Assembly: GCA_030279155.1 (NCBI GenBank)
Contig: CM059037.1
Span: forward strand, 28,019,001 to 28,083,000
DNA length: 64,000 nucleotides
Origin: Forsythia viridissima
Lineage: Eukaryota > Streptophyta > Magnoliopsida > Lamiales > Oleaceae
Direction: 5' to 3'
The notes under the pieces are model-generated. The model was not told the origin of the DNA, did not search any database, and saw nothing but the letters and a program-made list of their open reading frames with translations. Shown one piece after another: positions 1-12,611 of this stretch. Made by a program: the position numbers and the translations under genes. Position 1 is the first letter of the stretch; each line of letters opens with the position of its first letter.

Positions 1-1740
1 TTGACAGTATCTGATAGATGGTATGACCTTCCCAAGAGAGTTTGCGGCGTTGTCTCATTAATCCTTCCAGGTGTTGACTTCCTCCTGCTATCATGCAAAT
101 TTCAGCGCGAAGTTGTTCACCTCGGCCTTGTTGAGGTTGAGGTGGAGATGGAGGTGGAGGTGGAGGTGGAGGTGGAGGTGGAGGTGGAGGTGGAGGTGGA
201 TGTGGATGTGGAGGTGGAGGTGGGAGTTCAGCCCGACCATGTGGTGGAGGGAGCTCAGCTCCTTCCGCTGGATATGGTAGAAACTCTCTCAGATGACCTC
301 GCCTAATGAGGCTTTTTATTTCAGGTTTCAAGTGTCAAAAAATGTCGGTGTCATGCCCAGTGGATCGGTGATATCTGCAGTACTTCCTTTGGTTAAGCTC
401 TGATGAGTTCGCTCTTATAAGGGCAGCCTTTTTGAGGATGTCCTTATTTTTAGTCTGCATCAGGACATTCTATTCAGGATGTGGTATCCCTAGAACCTTT
501 CGAGAATGGGTCTTTGCTGACCTGGGTGCTGAAAATCAGGTGTTTTCTTGGGACTTTCTTTCTTCTCCAACTTGTAATATTTTTCTTTGCATTTGACATT
601 GTCTCTTTGATCGGACTTTTCATTCTCCTGGTCAGAGGTCGCCTCTTCAGCATTGATGTACTTCTCAGCTCTAGATAGGAATTTCTAGTATGTTGCTGGT
701 CCATCCTCATGAACAGATCACAAGAACCGTATTTTGGTACGTAGTCCTGACAAGACAGCCATCAAAGCAGTGTCGTCACAAATTTTGTCTACTTCCACTA
801 TCCTCTTACTAAATATGTCCATGTAATTCCTTAAGGATTCAGTTCATCCTTGCTTGATGCTGACCAGGCGTTCCTTGGGAATAGACCGGGCTCTTGTCCC
901 CATGAAGTGGAGACGAACTGAGCTAATAAGTCACTCCAACTCTAGATGGAACACTGTTGTAGTTTTTTTGAACCATCTCATTGCTCTATTTCCCAAGGTC
1001 GAAGGGAAAGCTCTGCACATGATTGCATCACTGGCCTCCTGGAGTTCCATCTAGGAGGTATACATATCGAGATGTCCGATGGGGTCGTTGCCATCCTCAT
1101 AGCTAGTTAGCTATGGCATTTTGAGCTTTTCTGGCAGTGGTTTTGCCAGGACGTCTTTTGAGAATGGAGAGTGTCGATCAGTTATGTACCCCTCCAAGAT
1201 GTTCTTTTGCTTAGCTTCTAGTTCAGCTAGACGTCGCTTCATCAGCTCTAGCTCGTCCGTGGTGTTTTGTATACTCGATGCTGCCACGGATAGGGCTCCT
1301 TCATTCCTTTGCACTTTCTCTTCGCATGGCACCAGTGGGATATGAGAGGGGCGACCTATACGGTCAAAAATGCTTGTCAATCATTGCGAGATAGCTTTTT
1401 TAGGAGGACTAGTGCGTCTATTCTCACCCTCCCTTCTACCTGATGGATTTTTCTCGTTGAATTCTAACTTTCTTTCACGCGACGATCTTCAGGCTTGTCA
1501 CGTGCTGGCAACTCTGCTTCTGAGTCAGAAATATGTCTAGTCGTAGCTTGATTTTTTTTCAAGCTGTTCAATGGTGTGAGTTAGGTATTCCAACTTTTAT
1601 AGAACTACATCCCTTTCCGAAATATGTGTTTGACCTGAAGTTTCTCCTGGATGTCTTCGACGGAAGCCCTATGGAGATCAACATGTTGGCTCCCCGTTCT
1701 TCCGTGGCTGCAAGCCCTTGAGTCATGACTACGGCTCATG
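1..1740 (-). pseudogene. gypsy Gag, decayed
   Basis: Minus-strand translation gives Gag pieces in several frames. The clearest (1111-1380) runs from a Glu/Lys-rich coiled stretch (ELMKRRLAELEAKQ) to a PLPEKLKMP motif, the conserved start of the plant gypsy Gag core. A later piece near 240-310 has LIRRGHLREF, typical of the Gag C-terminal part before the zinc knuckle. It is followed by a proline tract. Many stops and frameshifts separate the pieces, so no intact Gag is possible. The start near 1740 is approximate. Confidence 0.65.
138..225. repeat. (GGTGGA)n hexamer microsatellite
   Basis: About 14 near-perfect GGTGGA-type units. On the minus strand, in the frame of the flanking Gag, this reads as a run of Pro broken by a few His. 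On the plus strand it makes a false Val-Glu ORF. It probably expanded by slippage inside a proline-rich Gag linker. Confidence 0.9.
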
Positions 1741-1858
1741 TTGAAGGTATTTTTAGGGATAAATGTGTTTAGGTATGATGATCAAGTGTTGATCTTTTGG
1801 TGAGTTTCTGGAATATGGAGAGCTTTTTTAGGGTAAAGCCCTCATTCTAGCGCCAAAT

Positions 1859-2444
1859 TGTTGATGTTAGAAAATGGTAAGTCTATTTCCAAGCCAACTT
1901 AGTATTTAAGTATTGAGGCCGGCTATGACCGTAGTAAGCAATAGATACATGAATATATAATGGAAGACTTGTTTGTATAATCTTTCTAAGTGTGCTTTTT
2001 ATCTCAGTAATTCATGTCCGACCCGACCTCTGGGACATTTATGTCTCATATTTATAGGAAAATATGTGATGATTACATGCATTTAATGCCAAGCTGAGCA
2101 TTAAATGCTCACAAGACATCTCATTTTTGGGCATTTAATGTAAAGTGATATCCGTATTAATTATGGTGGCTGGTCTGATGTCTGACATTTGGGAAAACGT
2201 ACCATTGATGACAAGAACATAGTACTAGTTGACTGCCATCTGACTTTCGACCTGAAATATACCGGGTAAGAACTGGAGAGGTAGAAACTAATGTGGTAGG
2301 ACCTCCATAAGTAGGGAAACCCCTCACCATATTGGATTGGTAGGACCTTCCTAGTAGGACCTCCTTTACTCAATTAGGTAGGACCTCCACGACGAGTATG
2401 AAGAATCATCTGGCTGCCATGACAAGTCAGGTCGGGTACCAACA
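1859..2444 (-). repeat. 5' LTR of the left gypsy element
   Basis: The LTR is about 586 bp. On the minus strand it opens with TGTTGGTACC and closes with CATCAACA, giving the short TGTTG/CAACA inverted ends of LTRs. A TATA-like CCTATAAATATGAG (minus strand, near 2047-2060) fits an LTR promoter. The edge next to gag is firm because GGCGC follows at once. The outer edge at 2444 is chosen from the terminal TG and could be off by a few bases. Confidence 0.6.
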
Positions 2445-5058
2445 CAATTTATAAAAATACAATCAAAAAGCTGACAAGGCAACAATTTAACAATTTTTCG
2501 TAAATATAAATTTTTACCATTCAAAATTTACCAAACTAAATGTCTGATTATCATTCAAACTTTCAAACCATTGAAAGTCTGAAACCAGTGAATTTGCCCA
2601 TTAAACAAAATGAATTTTATACATCCAATCATCCAAAATTCCAAAACCAGTGATTAGTGAACCACTAAACTAAACTATAAACCATTCAATTTTATCATTA
2701 AACAAAAAAAGAAATTTTATAAAATTAATTTTTTATTGATATTAAAAAACTTGGAGCATGTAAAAAGATAAAACTAAGGTGCATTAGAAGTTCAGATAAA
2801 AATGAAAAAATCCAAAATCATATAAGAAAAAAAATAATCTTTGGGACCTTTTTTGGAGAGGTGATCGGATGCAAACTGCAAAGGAATGTCAATGACGGAG
2901 AAAGATGATGGCACGGTCGCCTGCCGCCTACCGCTAGCTGCTATCAGAGACTTTCTTTAGTCGGATTTCAATGTCGGCCGTGAGTTAAAATGGATAAGAG
3001 GATGCAAATTTGGGAATTTCTTCTTGGCCGCGGTAGTCACTAGATTTGGGAATGGGAATTTGGTTAATTGGGTAATTGGGTGTGTTGTGTAGTTGGGTTT
3101 TAGGTTTGGGCTGAAAGAGTTTGGGTTTGGGTAGATGGGCCATGGGATGATTAGGGCTATTTTAAAGACTATGAACTGACTACAAATCTTGGGCCGGACT
3201 ACAACATTAAAAAAAACGGATCTGAGCTAAGGTTGGACTGGGCAATAGCCCAGGCCCGTCCCCTCTTGTATCTACCTCTGGGGATCACTAAAGGATGGGG
3301 AAAGATTAGGTGGGTTTATTTTGGAATAAATTTCGGTTCGATAATGATTGGTGAATTTAGAACAAAGAATAAAGTTCGTAGATTGTTTGTGTATTTAATT
3401 CAAAGACCATACGAAAATATTGTTAAGATTAGAGCAATAAATAAATGGCAAAACATAAAAAATACGATGATTTATACAGATTCGTCTCAATGTGAGACTA
3501 CGTTCTGTGTTAATTTACTATAATGAATGATGATTTATGTTTACAAGAGATTAGTCATGACATATATAACAATCCAATAAAAGTTTCCTAGTTATAATGA
3601 AATTCTAAGGCAACCTAATTACAAAAGAAAAATCTTGGAAATACCCTTACTTAAACACATAGAAATTCTAGGACAACCTAATTACAAAGGTCGGTCTGCG
3701 CTCAGCTCCACGTAGTGCAACTAATTAGACTCCACAGCTTAACAAATATAATTTAGCGTAAAGACAATCAAATAATTGAAATATTTGCCTCATCAACCAA
3801 AAAGGCTATCTTGTGTACGGATCAATGCCATGAATCAAGGTTTCGTCCATCACGATGTCGAATGAAACTATGCACTGAATCGTGCGCCATGTGAAATATA
3901 GTTAATCGCCGTTCTTAATCGAGACTCAGGTTAAGCTCCGTCTTAGAACCTCGTGGGGGTGGATAATGGTTTTGCCAAGCCAAATCAAATTCGCGTTTGA
4001 TCTATTTTGTAGGAGACTATATAGGAGATTGATCAATCGTGATGGTCTAACCAATAGCAGAGGATCTGGAATCAACAAGGCGATAGGTGCCTAGCCATCA
4101 ACTCATTCTCGTAATAGACACCGAGAGATACAACTTCAGGTTCTTCCATGACCTCGAAAGAATCACAACGAAGTGGATCCGAAAAGGACCAATATTATGG
4201 TACTTATTTCTTTTTCTTGTGGACCCACTAAGCTAAGGTCACTGCGAACATATAACCATTCCGACAAGAAAGACCACTAAACAATGAGCCTTGTTGAGCC
4301 TTCCACTTAGTAGGTGCTCTATATCTATTACTCAGACCGAGATAGAGATGAACTCATGTCCAAACGATCATCTCCCGTTGTCCTTTCCATTGATTTGACC
4401 TACCTTTTGCAATATTGACTTTATTAAAGAAATGTATGAGAAATTAAAAAAAAAAAAAGAGAGTTGAGATTGACTCATTGAAAAGAATATCACTGAGGGC
4501 GAATGAATGAGAAGAATAGCCTTTGCCAACTCATTCTTATCCTATTAGTAGAACTGCTAGTTTTCTAAATATGTTAGTTATCAGTTATTATACTAAATAA
4601 AAAGGAGAGCTCAATAAAGATTTTTTTTTTTAACTACTGTTACCTCAAGAGTCAGAATTGCATATATGAATAGTAGCCGCAATCCAATTTATATTCACAC
4701 CACTCCCAATAGAATGGGTTGACCAACTCAAAATTGAGCCCTGGTGGAACTTCCATATAGATAGAGAATTAGAAAAAAACTAGCACCTCTGAAACCTCAT
4801 CTCAATAAACCACGTATCTTACTCAAGAAATTCACCTCACTCACTCAAATTTTAGCCCATTTTAGTAAAACAATTAGATATTTTATTATGATCTATAATG
4901 AGATTTATATATTTTATTTTTGATGTCATTGATCCATGAGTATGATTAGATTATGAATGATGTATATAAACAATATATGTGCAAAAGACAATTTATAAGA
5001 TAAAATATTAACTCATGACTAATAAATAAAGTTGGACAAGTTATTATTACATAAAAGT
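2445..5058. other. Unassigned AT-rich DNA
   Basis: No supported gene. The stretch holds A/T-rich sequence, a more GC-rich patch at 2870-3250 (G/T-rich, with GGGCCGGACT and AGCCCAGGCCCG), and unremarkable sequence to 5058. A 96-codon plus-strand ORF at 3233-3523 has no recognisable motif and is probably chance. The GC-rich patch could be the end of an old DNA transposon, but I could not find paired inverted ends. Confidence 0.5.
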
Positions 5059-5218
5059 CAGGGGCGGATTCAGGAATTTATGGAGCTCAGGCTAGTACTG
5101 AAAAAAAATTCACTTCAAAATCGAGCTGTTAGTAAAAAAAAAATTACACTATTAAAAACAAATTTTTTTTGGAGGACCAGGCTATTGTCCGATCCCACCT
5201 CCTCTAAATTCACCCATG
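5059..5218. mobile_element. hAT-like MITE
   Basis: A 160-bp element beginning CAGGGGCGGATTCAG, a common plant hAT terminus. It ends with CTAAATTCACCCATGG, whose reverse complement is a diverged copy of the left end. The flanking 8-mers ATAAAAGT (5051-5058) and GTAAAAGC (5219-5226) match at 6 of 8 positions, the 8-bp duplication size expected for hAT. There is no coding capacity. Confidence 0.5.
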
Positions 5219-5412
5219 GTAAAAGCGTACTATTGTTTATCTCATTGTTATGTTGTCAATTAGGGATGGCAGTGCATCTTGGACTATATATACGGGTGAA
5301 ATTTAATTTACAATAAAGATTGCGAATGTAATTAAATTTCACTTAAACAACTTTTATTATTTACTTAATAATGATTGGTGTAATTTACAGTTGTTCATAA
5401 CTTAGACTCTTT

Positions 5413-6312
5413 TTTTTATTCAACACACCATCACATCTCTAGTGTGGTTGTCAGGCCTCCACCAAGAAAGGATGGGGGGTTCGGATACCCCCAACCATAT
5501 ATAAAGAACTCATAAAAAATACATGGGAGGGGGCATAAAACCTGACCTCCAATCATAAAAGTTAAAGCAACCAAATAAATGAATAAATAATAAAGCAATA
5601 AATAATGAGGTACTACTTCCTAAATAAATAGTCCTAAAAAGTTCTATAGACCCATAACTGTAGGAAGCCTATGTCTATCAATCTAAACTAAGCTGCGGTA
5701 ATGTCGCGGTATGTCCTGAGCGCTGTACTCGAAATAGCAACGACGATCCCAACCTTTTGAAGCAAGTAAGTCAGCTACCTGGTTGCTCTCACGATAAATA
5801 TAAGAAATAGTATCACGGTCGAAGGCAAGTAGATGTCTGATGTGGTGAAGAGTGGCCTGAATAGACCAAGGTCCTCTACTTCTGGTGATGCAGTGAATGG
5901 CCAAAGTAGAGTCGGACTCAATCTATAAATCTGATAGTACAATCCTCTGAGCAAGAATGATGCCGTCAAGAATAGCCTTGAACTCGACCTCCAGAATAGG
6001 GCACTCGCCATATGAAGAGAAAAATGCGTGAATACACTGACCTGATGAATCCCTAATAATCTCCCATCCACTCGCAAATCTATCTTTGACGCGTCCATCA
6101 GTGTTGATCTTGTAAGATCCCACTGGTGGAGTACGCCAATAAACCAAAACAGGGAGAAGAAGGGATAGAGTAGTAAGAGAGATACCAAAAAGAGGAGTAA
6201 TATCCATATCTCCTCGCCAATGAATAACTCGAAATAAATAGCCTGTATGTAGTAGAGAGATAATATGGTACACTCTCCAGATGACCTGTCTCGACTCCAT
6301 AGAGATATCCTG
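5413..6312 (-). mobile_element. LINE, 5'-truncated, with target duplication
   Basis: A 900-bp minus-strand insertion flanked by a 17-bp direct repeat, cataacttagactcttt at 5396-5412 and the same with one change at 6313-6329. The 3' end, on the left, is an A tract (T8 on the plus strand, about 5410-5417). Long target duplications and a poly-A tail are hallmarks of target-primed reverse transcription. The only coding part is the C-terminal RNase H region, so over 80 percent of a full LINE is missing at its 5' end. Confidence 0.85.
5683..6312 (-). pseudogene. LINE C-terminal RNase H (RVT_3-type) remnant
   Basis: Minus-strand translation shows the plant LINE RNase H region in two frames. The first (upstream part, 5923-6315) has PPVGSYKINTDG followed by a GWEIIRDSSGQ strand and an E-x-E-FKAILDGI helix, carrying the first Asp and the Glu of the RNase H fold. 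The second (5683-5904) has a RESNQVADLLASKG helix near the C-terminus, where the last catalytic Asp sits. A frame change near 5920 joins them. Reverse transcriptase is absent because of 5' truncation. Not functional. Confidence 0.8.
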
Positions 6313-6599
6313 CATAACCTAGACTCTTTAAAGCATTGAATTGAGAAATTATAACATGATACCTTATTTCTTAGTAAAGATACAATTTAGATAATTCTAA
6401 TTCTAATGTAATGTAATTATTGACTATCGCAACACACTCTACATACATCCTATTCTGGGCATCTAATATTATTTTAAAAAGTTTACAACCTACCCTTGTA
6501 GTTTCAAAATTCACATAGTAATCTTGAATAGATAATGAACCATTATTCATAGTCTTGGCTCTTTGAAAAATTAAAGAAGGAGATTATAATGTTTAATAC

Positions 6600-6751
6600 T
6601 GTTATAAATCTAAAGAGAAACAGAGGAAAACTAGAGAGAGATAGAATGCGCTGAAATGAATGAATTTCATTAATAACTAGAGTCCTCTATTTATAGAGGC
6701 TTTAGGGGCATAATAGTCATTTACATTTAAATATTATATAATATTATTACA
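6600..6751 (-). repeat. 3' LTR of the minus copia element
   Basis: 152 bp, TGTTATAAATC...ATTATTACA on the plus strand. It carries a TATA-like CTATAAATAGAGG on the minus strand. It matches the right LTR along its length with small indels. Confidence 0.9.
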
Positions 6752-6899
6752 CTCCTCCTTAAATGACTATCCATACAACAATTGCAAAAAGTGTACAATT
6801 AACTTGGGGGTATTGTGATACTGCTTCGTTAAAATCTTGCCAAAAAAATCCAATGGAATAAAAACTGGACGAAGGAAAAAGAGTACAGCTACTCCCCCT

Positions 6900-8570
6900 G
6901 TTATTGATGACTGAAGATCTATAAGTCGACGCATCCCAATCTCATATACCAATTTCTTGAATGTAGATGTTGGTAATGCCTTGGTGAATAAGTCTGCCAC
7001 ATTATCATTTGAGCGAATTTGTTGAATATCTGTATCACCATTTTTCTGAAGATCGTGAGTATAGAATTTTTTTGGAGAAATGTGTTTTTTTCTATCCCCT
7101 TTAATGTAGCCTCCTTTGAGTTCTGCAGTACAAGCTGCATTATCTTCATACAATATTGTTGGACTTTTTTTTGTTGAACGTAATCTGCAAGACGCTTGTA
7201 TATGATGGGTCATATTTCTCAGCCGCACACATTCTCTACTTGCTTCATGGATTGCAATAATTATAGAATAATTTGATGATGTTTCTATTAAAGTTTTCCT
7301 TACAGATCGCCAAGATATAGCTGTTCCTCCACGTGTAAATACATATCCTGTTTGTGATCTTTTTTTGTGTGGATCAGAGAGATAACTTGCATCTGCATAT
7401 TCCACTAAAGAACACCCAGATTTTTGTGAGTAAAATAATTCCATATCTATAGTACCTTTCAGGTAATGAAGGATATGTTTAACACCATTCCAATGTCTTT
7501 GAGTTGGCTCAGAACTATATCTTACAAGTAGATTTACAGAAAAAGCTATGTCTGGACAAGTGCAATTTGTAAGATAAGACATTGATCCAATTGTACTAAG
7601 GTATGGTACTTCAGGACTAAGAATCTTTTCCCCATCTTCAAGTGAGTGAAAGAGATCTTTTTTTACATCTAGTGGGCGAACGACCATAGAAGATGCTAGT
7701 GGATGCGCTTTATCAAAATTAAAGCGTTTCAATACTTTTTCAGTATATGATGATTGATGAACATATAATCTTTCTTGAAAATGTTCAATTTGCAAACCGA
7801 GATAGAATTTGGTTTTTCCCAAATCTTTCATCTCAAATTCATTTTTCAAATACTCTTCAGGAGTGTCTACAATGTTTAAGTCATCAACATAAACTGCTAC
7901 AATTACAAATCTACTATTTGTTTTCTTTATTAAAACACATGGTCAGATATCATTATTTTTATAGTATTCTTTCACTAAATATTTGCTAATACGATTATAC
8001 CACATACATCCGGATTGTTTTAATCCATATAATGATCTTTGCAATTTGATTGAGAACATATTCCTTTTGCATGAATTATGTACTTCTAGCACTTTCAGTC
8101 CTTCAAGAACTTTCATGTATATGTCACTATCAAGTGAACCATACAGATATGCAGTTACTACATCTATGAGGTGATGCCTTTGTGATACAGCCAAACTGAT
8201 TAAAAATCTAAATGTTATTGTGTCCATTACGGGAGAATATGTTTCATCGTAATCGATTCCAGGTCTTTGTGAGAAACATTGTGCTATAAGTCAGGCTTTG
8301 TACCGAGTAATTTTATTGTTTTCATTTCACTTTCTTAAAAATACCTACTTGTATCCTACAGGGATAACATTTTCAGGGTTTCAGACTACAGGTCCAAATA
8401 CTTTGCATTTCTCCAAAGAATTTAATTCCGTCTGTATGACTTCTTTCTATTTTGGCCAATCATTTCTCTTTTGACAGTCTCGTACGGACTGTGGTTCAGG
8501 CTCTTCACTTTGCACAATATCAAGAGCTATGTTAAAAGCAAAAATATTGTCCATAACAATATCCTTTCGT
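6900..8570 (-). pseudogene. copia reverse transcriptase and RNase H, decayed
   Basis: Minus-strand translation gives RT pieces at 7943-8227 (DVVTAYLYGSLDSDIYMK and SLYGLKQSGCMWYNR). The YVDD polymerase motif lies near 7880-7895. A long open frame at 6767-7849 carries the RT thumb and RNase H (LVEYADASYL, a SQTGYVF strand, and an ILYEDNAACT motif). The closing NVADLFTKALP is typical of copia RNase H. Frame changes lie near 7850-7940 and in the finger region. The last codons run to about 6900, before the 3' LTR. Confidence 0.85.
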
Positions 8571-8931
8571 TCCTATAATTTATGAGATAACAAATAATTT
8601 ATTGAAATCTCATGATTTTCGGACACTTGTGGTTCTTCAGGAACCATATTTTCAGGATTTGATTGACCAACCTCTTTATGTTGGTTTTTCTCTTATACCT
8701 TTCATTTTAGAGGTACTGAGTCTTTAGCACCAACAGGTCGGCCACGTTTTTGACGTATTTGTGGGTCACTTGCTACCACAGATTGTCCTACAGGAACATC
8801 TATTTTTGCTAGAGTATTTGCTGTTGGGATATATGATTTTGTTACTTTTCTTGTATCAACAAATGCATCAGGCAATTGATTTGCAACATTTTGCAAGTGA
8901 AATGATCTTTTCAACTTCTTGCTCACATTGA

Positions 8932-10330
8932 TTACTCGGAATCAAATTGAGATAATGTTGGTTCATTCCAACAAATTTTACATTGTTCTGGAGAATGTAG
9001 CTTTGCTACTCCCAAAGTTGAAAATTTTGTTTCATCAAAATGACGATATGCAAATCGTCCAGTAAATAGATCACCTGTTAAAGGTTCAAGATACCTGATG
9101 ATGGAGGGTGAGTCAATTCCTACATAAATTCTAAGTTTTCGTTGGGGACCCATTTTAGTACGCTGTAGTGGTGAGATTGGTACTTGGACTGCATAGCCGA
9201 ATACTTGTAAATGAGAAATATTAGGTACTTGACCAAGTGCAAGTTGTAAAGGTGAATACTGATGATAAGCAGTTGGTCTTATACGAACCAATGATGCAGC
9301 GTGTAATATAGCATGACCCCAAATAGAAGTTGGGAGTTTTGTGACGTTTGATAAATGATTCTGCTAAGCCATTTTGTGTATGTACATACGCAACTGAGTG
9401 TTCAACGTCAATTCCAATTGACATACATTAATCATCAAATGCTTGGAATCTAAATTCACTAGCATTATCAAGACTAATTTTCTTGATTGAGTATTCAAGA
9501 AATTGAGCTCGCAATTTTATGATTTGAGTAAGTAGTCTAGCAAAAGCGGCATTTCTTGTTGAAAGCAGACAGACATGGGACCATCTTGTTGATGCATCGA
9601 TCAAAACCATAAAATATTGAAATGGTCTACATGGTGGGTGTATTGGCCTACATATATCTCCATGAATTCTTTCCAAGAAAGTGGGAGATTCAAAATTAAT
9701 CTTTATAGATGAAGGTCTAATGACTAACTTGCCTTGCGAACAAGCAACACATGGATAATTATCAGGTAAAAGAATCTTCTAGTTCTTTAAAGGATATCCA
9801 TGTGAATTGTTAATTATTCGTCGCATCATTGTAGCTCCCAGATGTCCAAGTCTATCATGCCAAAGTATTAAACTTTTGGGATCAATAAACTTTTAGTTCA
9901 CAACAGTATTTATTTCATTTGTTTTCATATAAAGTATAATATATTCCAGAAGGTAGTGCTGGTAGTTTTTCATGAATTCGCTTCTGGCCAGATACAAAAA
10001 AAGTTATGCAAAGATATTAAACACCGTTTTCTTCCATTATCTCAATGTGGTATCCATTACAGCGGATATCTCTAAAACAGATCAAATTTCTCTAAGATTG
10101 ACTAGAATAAAGTGCATCATCAATATATAATTTTGTATTATTTGATAAAATAATACAAGCTCTTCTAGAGTCTTCAATGATATTTGATTCACCTGCTATC
10201 AGAATAACTTTATTTTCTTAGAGCATTAAGTCTAGAAAATATTTGTTGTCTTGAAGAATGGTATGCGAAGCTGTACTATCGGCTAAACAAATATCTCGAT
10301 AATTCATCATGAATTTATAATTAAATAGAT
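8932..10330 (-). pseudogene. copia protease and integrase, fragmented
   Basis: A DST-A-S-HT motif near 10280 marks the aspartic protease active site. A GAG_pre-integrase piece follows (HDRLGHLGATMMRR near 9830). The integrase core lies at 9428-9676, with the expected I-D-A-S-TRW strand and a SLDNASEF motif for the second Asp, and continues at 8932-9424. At least four stops or frame changes separate the parts. It sits between Gag and RT as in all copia elements. Confidence 0.8.
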
Positions 10331-10483
10331 CATTTTAGAAATAAAGTTTACAACGAAAAAAATTTAGAACATAAAGAAATACTTTGATAACCATGAAATA
10401 GATCACTAATACAAGTCTTAAAATTTAAAGAAAAACAACAAAATAAATTGCAACATAAACTGCTAAAACAAGACTGTGATAAA

Positions 10484-11483
10484 CTAATCAACAGTATTCC
10501 CAACATGATCAGTAATACCATTAGTGACAAAATCAGAGACATCTAAGTGAGTTACATTAGTTGAATAATCAACAAAATTTGTCTCAATTGTGCCTTTTCC
10601 TTTGATTGATTGTTGGTAAAGATCCACAAGATGTTTTGCCATACGACAGGTACGAGACCAATGCCCTTTCATTTCACATCTATAGCAACTTTCTTCGTGC
10701 TTCTTTTTTTAATGTGATAGGTTTCTTAAAGTTGCTATCTTGTTGCTGATAGCGTTGTTTATCACCTTGTCCATGTCCAGAACCATATCCACGTCCATTT
10801 CCATGTCCAGAACCATATCCACGTCCACGTCCACGTCCACGTCCACGTCCACGTCCGCGTCCATGTTCATGATATAATATTGCATTTGCTTCAGGCAATA
10901 CTGTGGAACTAGTTGGGCGTAGCCCGTGATTTTTCATTAGCAATTCATTGTTTTGTTCAGCAACTAAAAGGCAAGATATCAGTTCAGATTGCTTTTTAAA
11001 ACCACACTCACGATATTGCTGCTGCAGGAGCACATTTGAGGCATGACAAGTGGAAAATGTCTTTTCCAACATATCATCTTCAATGAGCTTTTCTCTACAT
11101 AGTTTTAATGTTGAAGATATCCTGAATAGTTCAGAATTATACTCATTGATAGTTTTAAAATCTTGCAGGCAGAGATGTATCCATTCATAACGAGCTTTGG
11201 GAAGGACAATAGTCCTTTGATGATCAAATCTCTCTTTGATATTTGTCCAAAGAGTTTGTGGATCCTTCACAGTGAGGTACTCAATTTTCAATCCATCATG
11301 GAGATGGCGACGGAGAAAAATAAGTGCTTTTACACGATCATGCAGAGATTCTTTGTTTCCCTCTTTTATCATTTCACTCAATTCTTTTGAGTTAAGGTGG
11401 ATGTCAGCGTCAAGGTTCCATGATAGATAATTTTTTCCTGATATGTTGAGGGCAACAAACTCAAGCTTTGTGATGTTGGCCAT
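10484..11483 (-). pseudogene. copia Gag, one frameshift
   Basis: The Met at 11483 opens MANITKLEFVALNISGKNYL, the usual start of this plant copia Gag class. A UBN2-type Gag core (LWTNIKERFD, then LPKARYEW) fills about residues 1-170. An Arg-Gly repeat tract follows near residues 215-245 and contains a duplicated YGSGHG block. The frame is lost near 10690. In the next frame a CCHC zinc knuckle, C-x2-C-x4-H-x4-C, appears (CYRCEMKGHWSRTC). Gag packages the RNA; the knuckle binds nucleic acid. Confidence 0.85.
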
Positions 11484-12261
11484 AGCTATATGATGAAATA
11501 GAAAAAAGTTAATTTTCAAAATAAGACGTATAAATAATAGTCAAATTGATCAATATAAATGACAATAAAATTGAATATCATTTGTAAGCAAATAATATTA
11601 ATATAATTTACATCATTGAACTATATAAATTTGCTCTTTTAAATTAAGTCGTGCCATAAAGAGTAAATATGTAAGTGTCATTGGTAGGTTATTTAAAATA
11701 TACCATAGTATATAAATGATATACATGTGTCGTTATGAACGTGGTATATAAAAAAAAATCATGACATATTTGTAATGTTTACACAACATTTATGAATACA
11801 GTCATTTCAAGTTTCAAGCCAATCGTCTTTTAATTTGGAAAATTTCTTATATTCACATGCTAGCCGCAATTTCAATTTCCAAAGAGTTGAAAAAAATTCT
11901 GACATATTCACTTGGCAAAATGGATATTGCAGTATTTCAATTTTCAAGAAAGCATGCATTTTGCCTTGTGTACGTCTGCATATCATATAATAAAACAACA
12001 CACACATATTATACCCATACTTATTGAAATAGTAGATTCAAATGTATGCTTTATACAATATTTAATTATACTTAATTACACATAAGCACATTTAGAGATA
12101 AATTAATGTGTATGTAGCGACATAATTATATTTTGCTAGAGTAATTTAATTATTTAGGTGGTAAAACAATATATAAGATAGTATATAATTAGAACCATCT
12201 TTTGAAATGATAGAATCACTTAAGAGGTATAAAGATATATAGGAGTATGGTAAATTTTAAA

Positions 12262-12470
12262 AAAAACCATCCTAATGGCGGAGCCATGGAGGCATAAGCA
12301 GTATGTGAAATATTTAGATCCATCCTAATGGAAAAAACTATGGAGAAAAAAAACAGTATATAGTATAATTAGATCCATCCTAATGGCAAAGTCAATGAGG
12401 ACAAACATGAAATATTTAAAACCATCCAAATGATAAAATCATGGAGGTATATGAAATATTTAGAACTAGT
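12262..12470 (-). repeat. ~53-bp tandem repeats in copia leader
   Basis: Four diverged copies begin with CCATCCTAATGG-type words at 12267, 12320, 12375 and 12422 (spacing 53, 55, 47). Each continues with a CATGGAGG-type and often a GAAATATTTAGA-type word. They lie in the untranslated leader between the 5' LTR and Gag on the minus strand. Confidence 0.7.
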
Positions 12471-12611
12471 AGAACTAGCCTAAAACCATGCATTTAGGTA
12501 GTAGAACCAGCTTTTAGGTAGTAGAATAAGATATACTTAGAACCCACATTTGTCAATTCAGTTGAAGAATATTTCTTGCTTAATTTGGCTAGAGTCTTCG
12601 TGCAGATAACG

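Larger units (their letters stand above)
1..2444 (-). mobile_element. Ty3/gypsy element, 5' end, cut by window edge
   Basis: A minus-strand gypsy retrotransposon enters from the left edge. Its 5' LTR lies at the right (1859-2444). Reading leftward there is a primer-site-like TTTGGCGC at about 1850-1858, then a decayed gag to position 1. Protease and pol would lie outside the window. The gag wording (a central PLP-x-K-x-KMP motif and a later LIRRG-x-LREF motif) is what plant Tat-type gypsy elements show. The 3' LTR and target duplication cannot be checked here. Confidence 0.75.

Noticed and set aside
1..306. Plus-strand ORF rich in Val-Glu repeats
   Set aside because: Antisense reading of the hexamer repeat in a minus-strand gypsy Gag; no domain.
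3233..3523. 96-codon ORF as a small gene
   Set aside because: No motif, no start context or splice support, in repeat-like surroundings.
5775..6188. 137-codon minus-strand ORF rich in Leu/Phe
   Set aside because: Off-frame overlap with the LINE RNase H region; hydrophobic by chance.
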